Shown here: one piece after another, positions 30,331 to 37,981 of the stretch | Layout: each line of letters opens with the position of its first letter | Numbering within the stretch: position 1 is the stretch's first letter | Assembly (NCBI RefSeq): GCF_001542815.1 | Contig: NZ_CP006992.1 | Span: forward strand, 4,221,501-4,285,500 | Direction of reading: 5' to 3' | Length of the DNA: 64,000 bases | Source: Methylobacterium sp. AMS5 | GTDB lineage: Bacteria > Pseudomonadota > Alphaproteobacteria > Rhizobiales > Beijerinckiaceae | Notes under the pieces: generated by a model | What the model saw: the letters and a program-made list of their open reading frames with translations, nothing else | Database searches by the model: none | What the model was told of the DNA's origin: nothing | Position numbers and translations under genes: made by a program

Positions 30331-31022
30331 TGTTCGGGCATTTCGACCTCTCCGTCGTCGCCGATTCGCTGCCTTACCTGTTCGGCGAGGGGATGGTGTT
30401 CACGCTGACGCTCACCGCGCTCGCGGCGGGCGGCGGCCTCGTGCTCGGCACCGGGCTGGCGCTGCTGCGGCTCTCGGGCGTGCCGGGCCTGACGCATGCG
30501 GCCAAGCTCTATGTCGAGCTGATGCGGTCCCTGCCGCTCGTGCTGGTGATCTTCTGGTTCTACTTCCTCGTGCCCTATCTCGGCGCCTGGGCGATCGGCG
30601 CGGACACGCCGATCCGGGTCGGGGCGTTTGCCAGCGCGCTCGTCACCTTCACCCTGTTCGAGGCGGCCTACTTCTCCGAGATCGTGCGGGCCGGCATCCA
30701 ATCGATCCCGAAGGGCCAGAGCGCGGCGGCCCGGGCGCTCGGCATGAGCTACGCGCAAGTCATGCGGCTCGTGGTGCTCCCGCAGGCGTTCCGCAACATG
30801 GTGCCGCTGCTGCTGACGCAGACGATCGTGCTCTTTCAGGACACCTCGCTCGTCTACGTGCTCTCGCTCACCGATTTCCTCGGCGCCGCCTCCAAGGTGG
30901 CGCAACGCGACGGGCGGCTGGTGGAGATGTACCTGTTCGCCGCGCTGGTCTACTTCGCCGTCTGCTTTGCGGCCTCGCTGCTGGTGCGCCGGCTCCAGGC
31001 CCGCACGGCGATCGTCCGGTGA
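30330..31022 (+). CDS. Amino acid ABC transporter permease (GltK-like)
   Basis: The 230-aa permease is the partner of the previous gene. It has the same fold, with YVELMRSLPLVLVIFWFYF and the EAA loop RAGIQSIPKGQSAAARALGM. The two permeases form a heterodimeric channel. The ATG shares its A with the upstream TGA, so this start is well supported. Confidence 0.93.
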   Translation: MFGHFDLSVVADSLPYLFGEGMVFTLTLTALAAGGGLVLGTGLALLRLSGVPGLTHAAKLYVELMRSLPLVLVIFWFYFLVPYLGAWAIGADTPIRVGAFASALVTFTLFEAAYFSEIVRAGIQSIPKGQSAAARALGMSYAQVMRLVVLPQAFRNMVPLLLTQTIVLFQDTSLVYVLSLTDFLGAASKVAQRDGRLVEMYLFAALVYFAVCFAASLLVRRLQARTAIVR

Positions 31023-31047
31023 GGGATAACAGGATGAGGGTGGGCCG

Positions 31048-31824
31048 ATGACCGCGCCGCTGACATCGCCGCAGCCGCCCGCCGCGTGCGGGCCGATGAT
31101 CGCCATCGAGGCGGTGTCGAAGTGGTACGGCGAGGTCCGCGTCCTGTCGGGCTGCTCCACCGCGGTGACGCGCGGCGAGGTGGTGGTGGTGTGCGGCCCC
31201 TCGGGCTCGGGCAAGTCGACGCTGCTGAAATGCGTCAACGCCCTGGAGCCGTTCCAGGAGGGGCAGATCACCGTCGACGGCACGCGGGTGCGGGACAAGG
31301 CCACCAACCTGCCGCGGCTGCGCGCGCGGGTCGGCATGGTGTTCCAGCATTTCGAGCTGTTCCCGCATCTCAGCGTCATCGACAATCTGACGCTCGCCCC
31401 GCGCAAGGTGCTCGGGCGTTCGAAGGCGGAGGCGGCCCGGCGCGGTCTCGATCTGCTGGCCCGCGTCGGCCTCTCCGATCACGCACAAAAACATCCGGGC
31501 CAGCTCTCGGGCGGGCAGCAGCAGCGGGTGGCGATCGCCCGGGCGCTCGCCATGGACCCGGTGGTGATGCTGTTCGACGAGCCGACCTCGGCGCTCGATC
31601 CCGAGATGGTCGGCGAGGTGCTCGACGTGATGGTGGAGCTGGCCCGCGACGGCATGACCATGATGGTCGTGACCCACGAGATGGGCTTCGCCCGCAAGGT
31701 GGCCGACCGGGTGGTGTTCATGGATCGCGGGCAGATCGTCGAGGACGTGGCGAAGGACGCCTTCTTCGACCGGCCCCGCAGCGAGCGGGCTCAGCAGTTT
31801 CTGTCGAAGATCCTCGCGCATTGA
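31048..31824 (+). CDS. Amino acid ABC transporter ATP-binding protein (GltL-like)
   Basis: The 258-aa ATPase drives the uptake operon. Walker [11 protein letters not shown]-loop [12 protein letters not shown], signature [15 protein letters not shown], Walker [15 protein letters not shown] and the H-loop VVTHEMGFA are all intact. It closes the 28648-31824 operon and lies 25 bases after the second permease. Confidence 0.95.
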   Translation: MTAPLTSPQPPAACGPMIAIEAVSKWYGEVRVLSGCSTAVTRGEVVVVCGPSGSGKSTLLKCVNALEPFQEGQITVDGTRVRDKATNLPRLRARVGMVFQHFELFPHLSVIDNLTLAPRKVLGRSKAEAARRGLDLLARVGLSDHAQKHPGQLSGGQQQRVAIARALAMDPVVMLFDEPTSALDPEMVGEVLDVMVELARDGMTMMVVTHEMGFARKVADRVVFMDRGQIVEDVAKDAFFDRPRSERAQQFLSKILAH

Positions 31825-31901
31825 CGCCGACAGGCCGCCCCCGGCTCTGCCCGTGAGGCGCTCCGGCCGTCGGGTGGCGGCGCGTGCGGCTGCATCGGCC
31901 G

Positions 31902-32843
31902 TCAGAACAGCGAGATGAGGACGATGCCGGCCACCATCAGGGCGGCCCCGCCCAGCCGCGATGCGCCGGCCCGCACCCGCTTCATGCCGACCCAGCCGAA
32001 ATGGTCGAGCGCGACCGAGGTCAGCAGGTTGGCGGTGATCAGGAGGCCGTTGAAGGCGCCCGCGCCGACCTTGTCGACGAAGAGCAGGCCGGCGAACACG
32101 GCCACGGCGCCGGTGAGGCCGGCCAGCGGCATCCACCAGCGCACCCCCTCGATGTCGGCCCGCTGCGGCAGCGGCTTCGGCCGCAGCAGGAAGACCAGCA
32201 CGAAGACGAACACCACCGGCAGGAACGAGACCATGGCCGCGAGCCACGGATTGACCAGGGCACCGCGCAGCTGCGCGTTCCAGACGACGCCGATCGCCTG
32301 CAGGGCACCCGCGACGACGATGAAGGGATAGAGCAGCCGCGGGTTGAGGCCGTGGCCGGTATCCTTGGCCTCGCCATCCGCCTCGCCCTTGTCGGGCGTG
32401 ACCCGGGCGATGAACGTCACGCCGATGGCCATGAGCAGGCCGCCGAGCCAGGGCATCAGCTTAAATCCGCCGCCCTGCAATCCGAACAGGCCCAGCGAAT
32501 CCATCGCCAGCGAGGTCAGGATGTTGGCCGTCAGCGTCAGGCCGTTGAAGGGGCCGGCGCCGACCTTGTCGACGAAGGCGAGGCCGCCGAACACCGCCAC
32601 CGCGCCGGCCACGCCGCCGAGCGGCGCGTACCACGGCATCGTCGCGATGCTGTCGAGGCTCGGCAGCGGCGTCGGCATCACGAGGAACAGCGTCGCGAAG
32701 ACGAAGACGATCGGCAGGAAGGAGACCGCCGCGGCGAGGAACGGGTTGACGAGGTGCCCGCGCAACTGCGCGTTCATGGAGTTGCCGAGCGCCTGGAGCG
32801 CGCCCGCCACGATGATGAAGGGATAGAGCAGGGCGGCACTCAC
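31902..32843 (-). CDS. Tandem DUF606 (EamA-like) membrane transporter
   Basis: The 313-aa protein, from GTG 32843, is two copies of one DUF606 unit in a row. LLYPFIIVAGALQALG and LLYPFIVVAGALQAIG start the halves; AFVDKVGAGPFNGLTLTANILTS and LFVDKVGAGAFNGLLITANLLTS (key residues DKVGAG.FNGL) repeat in each. About ten helices are predicted. DUF606 (YdcZ-like) belongs to the drug/metabolite transporter superfamily; single-domain members work in pairs, so this is a natural fusion. The substrate is unknown. Confidence 0.85.
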   Translation of the reverse strand: MSAALLYPFIIVAGALQALGNSMNAQLRGHLVNPFLAAAVSFLPIVFVFATLFLVMPTPLPSLDSIATMPWYAPLGGVAGAVAVFGGLAFVDKVGAGPFNGLTLTANILTSLAMDSLGLFGLQGGGFKLMPWLGGLLMAIGVTFIARVTPDKGEADGEAKDTGHGLNPRLLYPFIVVAGALQAIGVVWNAQLRGALVNPWLAAMVSFLPVVFVFVLVFLLRPKPLPQRADIEGVRWWMPLAGLTGAVAVFAGLLFVDKVGAGAFNGLLITANLLTSVALDHFGWVGMKRVRAGASRLGGAALMVAGIVLISLF

Positions 32844-32909
32844 GCGGGTCGGCCTCCGGATTGGCAAGAAGCTGGGACGAGGCTGGGATGGCAGTGGATC
32901 AGGCGAGGA

Positions 32910-34178
32910 TCAGGCAAGAATCAGAGCCGCGAGGGCCAGCGCCAGCGCCGGGGGCATGACGAGGGCGCCGAGCTTCAGGAACGCCCAGGCGGAGACGTTT
33001 TGGCCCTCGCGGCGGATCGCGGTGAGCCAGAGGATCGTGGCGAGCGAGCCCGTGACCGAAAGGTTCGGCCCGAGATCGATGCCGATCAGGATCGCCCCCG
33101 CGACCGTTTCCGGCACATGGGCGGCCTGCACCGCCGCACCCGCCAGGAGACCCGCCGGCAGGTTGTTCACGAGGTTCGATCCGAACGCGACGAGCGCACC
33201 GCCGGCCCAGGCCGTCGCGGCGGGATCGCCCTGCGCGGCGCGGCCCAGGAGATCGGCGAGCTTTGCCAGGAGGCCGGTCTTCTCCAGGGACTCGACGAGG
33301 ACGAAGAGCCCGGCGACCAGCGGCAGCACGCCCCAGGAGACGTCCCGAGCGACCGCGACCAGCCCGCCCCGATTGATCGCGAGCACGACGAGGGTGGTGG
33401 CGAGGCCGGCGATGAAGGTCGGCAGGCCGAGCTCGATCCCGGCGGCCGAGGCGCCGATCAGGGCCGCGCCGGTGGCGACGATGCCCCCGGCCGCGATCGT
33501 GCCGCCGAGCCCGAGGCCCGGAATCTCGACCTCGGTGGCGACCGTCTCATCCTTCAGCGACCGGTTCTGGGTCAGGCGCAGGACGAGATAGGTCGCGACG
33601 ATGGCGAGCACGGAGGGCAGGGTGAAGGTCGCCAGCCACCGGCCGAGCGGCGGCATGTGCTCGGCGAAGACGACGAGATTGGCCGGGTTCGAGATCGGCA
33701 GCACGAAGCTCGCCGCGTTGGCGATGAAGGCGCAGATGAACAGGTAGGGCAGGGGCTGCTTGACCCCGGCGGCCTTGGTCGCGGCGAAGACGGCGGGCGT
33801 CAGCACCACCGCGCAGGCATCGTTCGAGAGGAAGACCGTGACCACCGTGCCGACGACGTAGATGAGCAGGAACAGCCGTGTCGCCGAGCCCCGTGCGGCC
33901 CGCACCGCGTGGGCGGCGAGCCAGTCGAACAGGCCTTCCTTGCGGGCGATCTCGGAGAGCAGCATCATCCCGACGAGGAAGAGGTAGACGTCGGTGCCCT
34001 TGGCCGCGCCCTCCAGGGCGGTCTGCCAGGGAATCAGGCCGAGGAGGACGAGGAGCGCCGCGCCGAGCACCGCCCAGATCGCTTCCGGCCAGGAGAACGG
34101 GCGCAGGATCACGCCGAGCGTCGCCAGCGCAGCGATGCCCCAGGTCGCCGCGTTCGGGTTCGGGATGAGCGCGCCCAT
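32910..34178 (-). CDS. ArsB-like arsenite/anion pump (ArsB/NhaD/SLC13 superfamily)
   Basis: The 422-aa protein has about 11 hydrophobic segments with ArsB landmarks: VFLSNDACAVVLTPAVFAA, FIANAASFVLPISNPANLVVF and GSNLVNNLPAGLLAG. These are the two symmetry-related substrate sites of the ion-transporter superfamily and favour an arsenite/antimonite pump. No arsR, arsC or arsH lies nearby, so the substrate is inferred only from the protein. Confidence 0.82.
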   Translation of the reverse strand: MGALIPNPNAATWGIAALATLGVILRPFSWPEAIWAVLGAALLVLLGLIPWQTALEGAAKGTDVYLFLVGMMLLSEIARKEGLFDWLAAHAVRAARGSATRLFLLIYVVGTVVTVFLSNDACAVVLTPAVFAATKAAGVKQPLPYLFICAFIANAASFVLPISNPANLVVFAEHMPPLGRWLATFTLPSVLAIVATYLVLRLTQNRSLKDETVATEVEIPGLGLGGTIAAGGIVATGAALIGASAAGIELGLPTFIAGLATTLVVLAINRGGLVAVARDVSWGVLPLVAGLFVLVESLEKTGLLAKLADLLGRAAQGDPAATAWAGGALVAFGSNLVNNLPAGLLAGAAVQAAHVPETVAGAILIGIDLGPNLSVTGSLATILWLTAIRREGQNVSAWAFLKLGALVMPPALALALAALILA

Positions 34179-34549
34179 CGGCGTCGGGCTTCCTTCTGTC
34201 GGGGAGGATCACGAGATTCGGAGCGGCGGGGCACCGCTGCGGTTCGCGCCAGCTTGAGCAGGATCGCGCATGGCCTTTCCGAGGCCTTGCCCCGACGGTC
34301 TGCGCATCGCCGCCGATCCGCCACTCAAGATTTCTCCTGCGCCGCCGTTCCTGTCTCATCCATCACAAGGGCGCGATTTTCGAGGGGGTCTGAGCCGGCG
34401 TGCTCCGGATGGCTTCGGAGGCGCATGATCCCGAGCCATGATCGAGCGGTGCGCTGCGATGCGATGGGGGCGAAGCGGGCAGGGCGGAACAGCGTCCCGG
34501 AGTGCTGGTTTCCCAGGGGCTATCACATCAACAAACAGGGAGATCCGCC
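34179..34549. other. Divergent intergenic region, no gene seen
   Basis: About 370 bases lie between the ArsB-like gene and the small secreted protein gene. I see no convincing gene, repeat or operator; GGGAGA precedes the ATG at 34550. Confidence 0.4.
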
Positions 34550-34825
34550 ATGAAGGTTCTGACCCTCGCCCTCGCGAGCACCCTCCTTCTCGCGCCCGCT
34601 GCCTTCGCCGCCGAGGGCTCGGGGGCGTCCGGCACCAGCCGCTCCGGCACGGCCGACAGCACGGGCGCCAACGATGCCGGTTCGGGGTCGTCCCCCGGGG
34701 CGGCCGGAAGTGGTCCGACTTCGGGCGACAAGAGCCGCTCCGGCACAGCCAACAGCACGGGCGCCAACGATGCCGGCTCCGGTTCCTCGCCCGGCGCCAG
34801 CGGCAAGGGCCACGAGGCCCGTTAG
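34550..34825 (+). CDS. Small secreted Gly/Ser/Thr-rich protein with internal duplication
   Basis: The 91-aa protein has a signal peptide (MKVLTLALASTLLLAPAAFA). The whole mature part is a direct duplication: SRSGTADSTGANDAGSGSSP and SRSGTANSTGANDAGSGSSP, 32 residues apart. The DNA repeats too, with about 60 nearly identical bases offset by 96 (from 34637 and 34733). No function is known; it may be an intrinsically disordered periplasmic protein. Confidence 0.72.
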   Translation: MKVLTLALASTLLLAPAAFAAEGSGASGTSRSGTADSTGANDAGSGSSPGAAGSGPTSGDKSRSGTANSTGANDAGSGSSPGASGKGHEAR

Positions 34826-34928
34826 AGCGATTTCCGACGAAGTGGACGCCGGTTCGGTGAAAGAAAGCGCGTTCAAACAAAGACCTGGAGACGCCGGCCT
34901 GATGCAGTCAGGTCGGATACGGCTCTAG
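34824..34928. repeat. Repeat family R3, copy 1 (uninterrupted)
   Basis: The stretch begins with a degenerate palindrome (GACGAAGTGG ... GTTCGG), then GCGCGTTCAAACAAAGACCT, GGAGACGCCGGCCTGATG and CAGTCAGGTCGGATACGGCT. The same series occurs at 59028-59234, where repeat R1 lies inside it at the AGACCT/GAGACGCC junction. It starts at the stop of the secreted-protein gene. Confidence 0.75.
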
Positions 34929-35270
34929 CCGGAGCGGAGGGCGCCGTCCCGAAAGGTGGTCGCCGGATTCGGGACGATGCCAAAAACGAGACGCCAGCCC
35001 TGCGCCGAAGGGGCCGGCTTGGCCGGTCATGCGCGGCTGAAGCGCGACGGCGCCGCCTCCGCGCCCCGCCTTCGAGAGCGTTTACCGGCACCCGTTCCCG
35101 GATGCCGGCGGTCACGACGATCGGGACGCTCCACCGGAGCGGCCATCCCGTGCGCCGCCCCTCCCGAAGCGGTGTCTCGGAGAAGGGCTGGCCGGGTTCC
35201 GTGCGGTTCCCGGCCGGGCTTTTGCGAACTCCGCTCGACCGCCGCTCCTGAGGAGGGCGGCTTTTCGTGT
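34929..35270. other. Intergenic region with two terminator-like hairpins
   Basis: No gene was found. A degraded R1 fragment lies at about 34948-34982. On the plus strand GGCCGGG/CCCGGCC followed by GGGCTTTTG (35190-35223), and GCCGCTCCT/AGGAGGGCGGC followed by TTTTCG (about 35241-35266), both look like Rho-independent terminators, though no gene reads into them. A small RNA ending at one of them is possible but unproven. Confidence 0.4.
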
Positions 35271-35346
35271 CTCTCACACAACGCCCCCTGCGCCGTCCTC
35301 GTCAGAGGGAGAGCGGTCAGGGATCGGGAGTTTTGCGAGGCACTCT
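35271..35346. repeat. MITE-like repeat family R2, copy 2 (76 bp)
   Basis: The copy has the same length and orientation as 10261-10336. CTCTCACACAACGCCC opens it, GAGAGCGGTC lies in the middle, and GTTTTGCGAGGCACTCT closes it. It ends 10 bases from the stop of the PepSY-like gene. Confidence 0.75.
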
Positions 35347-35355
35347 TGAGCGGGA

Positions 35356-35973
35356 TCAGTCGTTCTTCACCGTGCCGTCCGGGCCGACCTTGACCTCCTG
35401 CTCGCGATCGGTGAGCGCCAGCTTGATCTCGTACTCGACCGCATTGCCCTCGCGCTCGACCTCGGCCTCGTAGGCCTTGCTGCCGGGGTGCTTCTGCTCG
35501 GCCAGCGCGATCGCGTCCTTCAGCGAGACCTTGGCGTTCTGGAAGTCGCTCGCCTTCAGCCGGGTGAAGTAGCGCTCGATCGGCTGGTTCTCGCTCTTGT
35601 AGAGATCGCCCGTGTCGGCGTTGACGCCGTGTTCGACGAGCTTGCCGCTCGGGTACACGACCTTGATCGCGTAGCGCGCCGGGTTCTTGCTGTCGGCCTT
35701 CTCGAAGTCGGCGTCGATCGCCTTGCCGCCCTTCTCCTCGCCTTCGGCCTTGCCCTCGGCGGTGGCGATGGCCTGCGCGAGGCCGATCTTGGCCGACTTG
35801 GCGACCTGCCACTCCTTGAGGTCGCTGTTGGACTTGGTCGCCTCGGTGGCGCTCGGGGCGCGGCCGGTGTTCTCCGGGGTCTTGGTCAGGTCGGGGTTCT
35901 GGGCTGCGGCGAGGCCGGTCATCAGGGCCAGCAGGCTGGTGGCGGCGGTAAGGCGCAGGACGTTCGTCTTCAT
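35356..35973 (-). CDS. Periplasmic PepSY-domain protein
   Basis: The 205-aa protein has a signal peptide (RLTAATSLLALMTGLAAAQ) and two PepSY-like units. The first is at about 60-130 (IGLAQAIATAEGKAEG ... ARYAIKVVYPSGKLVEHGVNADTGDL); the second is at about 140-205 (VSLKDAIALAEQKHPGSKAY ... VEYEIKLALTDREQEVKVGPDG). PepSY domains often inhibit or chaperone proteases and oxidoreductases in the cell envelope. The ATG at 35973 opens the signal peptide. Confidence 0.78.
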   Translation of the reverse strand: MKTNVLRLTAATSLLALMTGLAAAQNPDLTKTPENTGRAPSATEATKSNSDLKEWQVAKSAKIGLAQAIATAEGKAEGEEKGGKAIDADFEKADSKNPARYAIKVVYPSGKLVEHGVNADTGDLYKSENQPIERYFTRLKASDFQNAKVSLKDAIALAEQKHPGSKAYEAEVEREGNAVEYEIKLALTDREQEVKVGPDGTVKND

Positions 35974-36164
35974 GTGGCGAGGTTTCCGTTTCTTGCGTTG
36001 GCGGCGCCTGGGGCGCTCGGGCTTGTTGCGGACCCTCTGAACGGTCCGAGCCGCCGCTTGGTTGCAGCGCGTCACGATGTTCCAGGCGTGCTGGTGCGCG
36101 CCGCCGATTGCCCGCCGTCAGCGACCGATAGGGCCGGAACAGCAGCCCGCGCTCGCCGTCTGCC

Positions 36165-36201
36165 TTGACATATATCCAATACAAAAATAACTAATATCCA
36201 A
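36165..36201 (+). promoter_or_regulatory. Promoter and direct-repeat operator of the Nudix-SPFH-NADK operon
   Basis: TTGACA at 36165-36170 and TAACTA at 36188-36193 are 17 bases apart, a sigma-70-like pair. ATATCCAA occurs at 36172-36179 and 36194-36201, exactly 22 bases (two helix turns) apart, overlapping the spacer and the -10 to +1 zone. The stretch is strikingly AT-rich for this genome. The likely binder is the Nudix/NrtR-like regulator encoded directly downstream. Confidence 0.6.
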
Positions 36202-36232
36202 GTTGCGAATAACGAGGGTCGAGCGTGATCCC

Positions 36233-36988
36233 ATGAGCCAAGCCGAGTCCGAAGCCGCCTTCCTGGCCCGCTACGATCCCGCCGACTATGCCCGGCCCGC
36301 CGTGGCCGTCGATCTGGTGCTGCTGGGTCTCTCCGGCGGTCGCCCGACCCTCCTGCTGCTGAAGCGCGACCGGCACCCGCATGCGGGGCGTCATGCGCTG
36401 CCGGGCGGCTTCGTCGGGATCGACGAGTCGTTGGATGACGCCGCCGCACGTGTCCTGCGCGAGAAGGCGGGCGGGGCGCGGGCGCATCTGGAGCAGCTCT
36501 ACACCTTCGGCGCCGTGGAGCGCGATCCGCGCATGCGCATCATCACGGTCGCCTATCTCGCGCTCCTGACCGAGGCGGTCTTCGCCGAGGCGCGGATGCG
36601 GGCCCCGACCCTGCTTCCCGGCACCGTCGCGGCGTCCTCCGCGGAGGAGGGATCCGTGACGGTCCATGCCTCCGACGGCGCGGCTTTGCCGCTCGCCTTC
36701 GACCACGCCGAGATCGTCGCGCTGGCGATCCGGCGTCTGCGGGGCAAGCTCGACTATTCGGAGGTCGGCTTCGCCCTGCTGCCGGCGCTGTTCACCCTGC
36801 GCCAGCTTCAGGACGTGCACGAGGCGATCCTCGGCACGCCCCTCAACAAGCCCGCCTTCCGCCGCCGGATGCTCGACCGCGGCTGGCTCGACCCCACCGG
36901 CCGCTTCGAGACGGGCACCTCCTACCGCCCCGCCGAACTATACCGCCTTCGCCAAACCCCTTCGCAGACCCCCGCTCAAGGAGACTGA
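36233..36988 (+). CDS. NrtR-like regulator: degenerate Nudix domain plus winged helix
   Basis: The 251-aa protein has a Nudix domain (about 20-155) and a C-terminal winged helix (about 175-240: FTLRQLQDVHEAILG, LNKPAFRRRMLDRGWL and YRPAELYRL). This two-domain plan and the C-terminal pattern are those of NrtR, the repressor of NAD biosynthesis genes that senses ADP-ribose. The Nudix box at 59-80 has kept G59 and E65 but has Arg-Val for Arg-Glu and Glu-Lys for Glu-Glu, so hydrolysis is unlikely and ligand sensing likely. It leads the operon with the SPFH and NAD-kinase-like genes. Confidence 0.85.
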   Translation: MSQAESEAAFLARYDPADYARPAVAVDLVLLGLSGGRPTLLLLKRDRHPHAGRHALPGGFVGIDESLDDAAARVLREKAGGARAHLEQLYTFGAVERDPRMRIITVAYLALLTEAVFAEARMRAPTLLPGTVAASSAEEGSVTVHASDGAALPLAFDHAEIVALAIRRLRGKLDYSEVGFALLPALFTLRQLQDVHEAILGTPLNKPAFRRRMLDRGWLDPTGRFETGTSYRPAELYRLRQTPSQTPAQGD

Positions 36989-36989
36989 C

Positions 36990-37970
36990 ATGGCCACGAT
37001 CCGCCGTTTCGGCGTTCTCTCTCAGCTTCGGAGCGAGGCCAGCCACTACGTCATCCGCTACCGCAACGGCCGCCCGCGCCAGAGCGGGCGCGGCCTCGTC
37101 TTCTGGTTCCGGCCGGAGACCGCGAGCATCAGCGAACTGCCGATGGACGACCGCGAGATGACGCTGTTCGTCCGCGGCCGAAGCCAGGATTTCCAGGCGG
37201 TCGCGGTGCAGGGCAGCATCGGCTGGCACGTCGCCGATCCCGAGCGGCTCGCCGCCCGCGTCGATTTCTCCCTCGATCTGCGCACCGGCCGGTTCCAGGG
37301 CGAGCCGGTCGAGCGGATCGAGGCGCGTATCGCCGGGCTGGCCAACCAGACCGTGCTGCAATTCCTCGGAACCGCGCCGGTGCGCGCCCTGCTCGATGCC
37401 GGGCCGGAAGCCCTGCGCGGGCAGGTGCAGGCGACGCTCGCCGCCGACCCGTCGCTGGCCGAGATCGGCGTCGCGGTGGTCTCGGTGCGGCTCACCAACC
37501 TCGCCCCGTCGAGCGAGTTGGAGCGCGCGCTCCAGACGCCGACCTACGAGGCGCTGCAGCAGAAGGCGGACGAGGCCACCTTCGCCCGCCGGGCGCTGGC
37601 GGTGGAGAAGGAGCGGGCGATCGCCGAGAACGAACTCGCCACCAAGACCGAGCTGGCCCGGCGCGAGAGCCTGCTGATCGCCGAGGAAGCGCAGAACGCC
37701 CGCAACCGGGCGCAAGCGCGGGCGGAGGCGGAAGGGATCGAGGCCGGCGCCGAGGCCGAACGCATCCGCATGGTCGAGGGGGCGCGGGCCGAGGCCGAGC
37801 GGGCGCGCGTCGCGATCTACCGCGACGTGGCGCCGGGCACCCTGCTCGGCCTCGCCGCCCAGGCGCTGGCGGGCAAGCTCGACACGATCGAGCACGTCAC
37901 CATCAACCCGGACCTGCTTGCCACCCTGCTCGGCGAGGTCCGCCGGCCGGCCGGCCTCCCGGCCCGCTGA
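36990..37970 (+). CDS. SPFH-domain (stomatin/prohibitin-like) protein
   Basis: The 326-aa protein has an SPFH/band-7 domain (about 5-190) with VRGRSQDFQAVAVQGSIGWH and GVAVVSVRLTNLAPSSELERAL. A long Ala/Glu/Arg coiled coil follows (about 195-290), then a short end, RDVAPGTLLGLAAQALAGKL. It has no clear transmembrane segment, unlike many SPFH proteins, so it may bind membranes peripherally. AAGGAG precedes the ATG, which comes one base after the Nudix-gene stop. SPFH proteins form large membrane-associated rings. Confidence 0.88.
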   Translation: MATIRRFGVLSQLRSEASHYVIRYRNGRPRQSGRGLVFWFRPETASISELPMDDREMTLFVRGRSQDFQAVAVQGSIGWHVADPERLAARVDFSLDLRTGRFQGEPVERIEARIAGLANQTVLQFLGTAPVRALLDAGPEALRGQVQATLAADPSLAEIGVAVVSVRLTNLAPSSELERALQTPTYEALQQKADEATFARRALAVEKERAIAENELATKTELARRESLLIAEEAQNARNRAQARAEAEGIEAGAEAERIRMVEGARAEAERARVAIYRDVAPGTLLGLAAQALAGKLDTIEHVTINPDLLATLLGEVRRPAGLPAR

Positions 37971-37981
37971 AGGAGGGGCTC

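Noticed and set aside
32910..34178. An arsenic-resistance operon
   Set aside because: Only an ArsB-like pump is present. No arsR, arsC, arsH or acr3 lies nearby, so an operon is not supported.
36990..37970. Flotillin/HflK-HflC identity for the SPFH protein
   Set aside because: It has no clear N-terminal membrane segment, lacks an hfl partner, and its operon partners are unlike those of flotillins.
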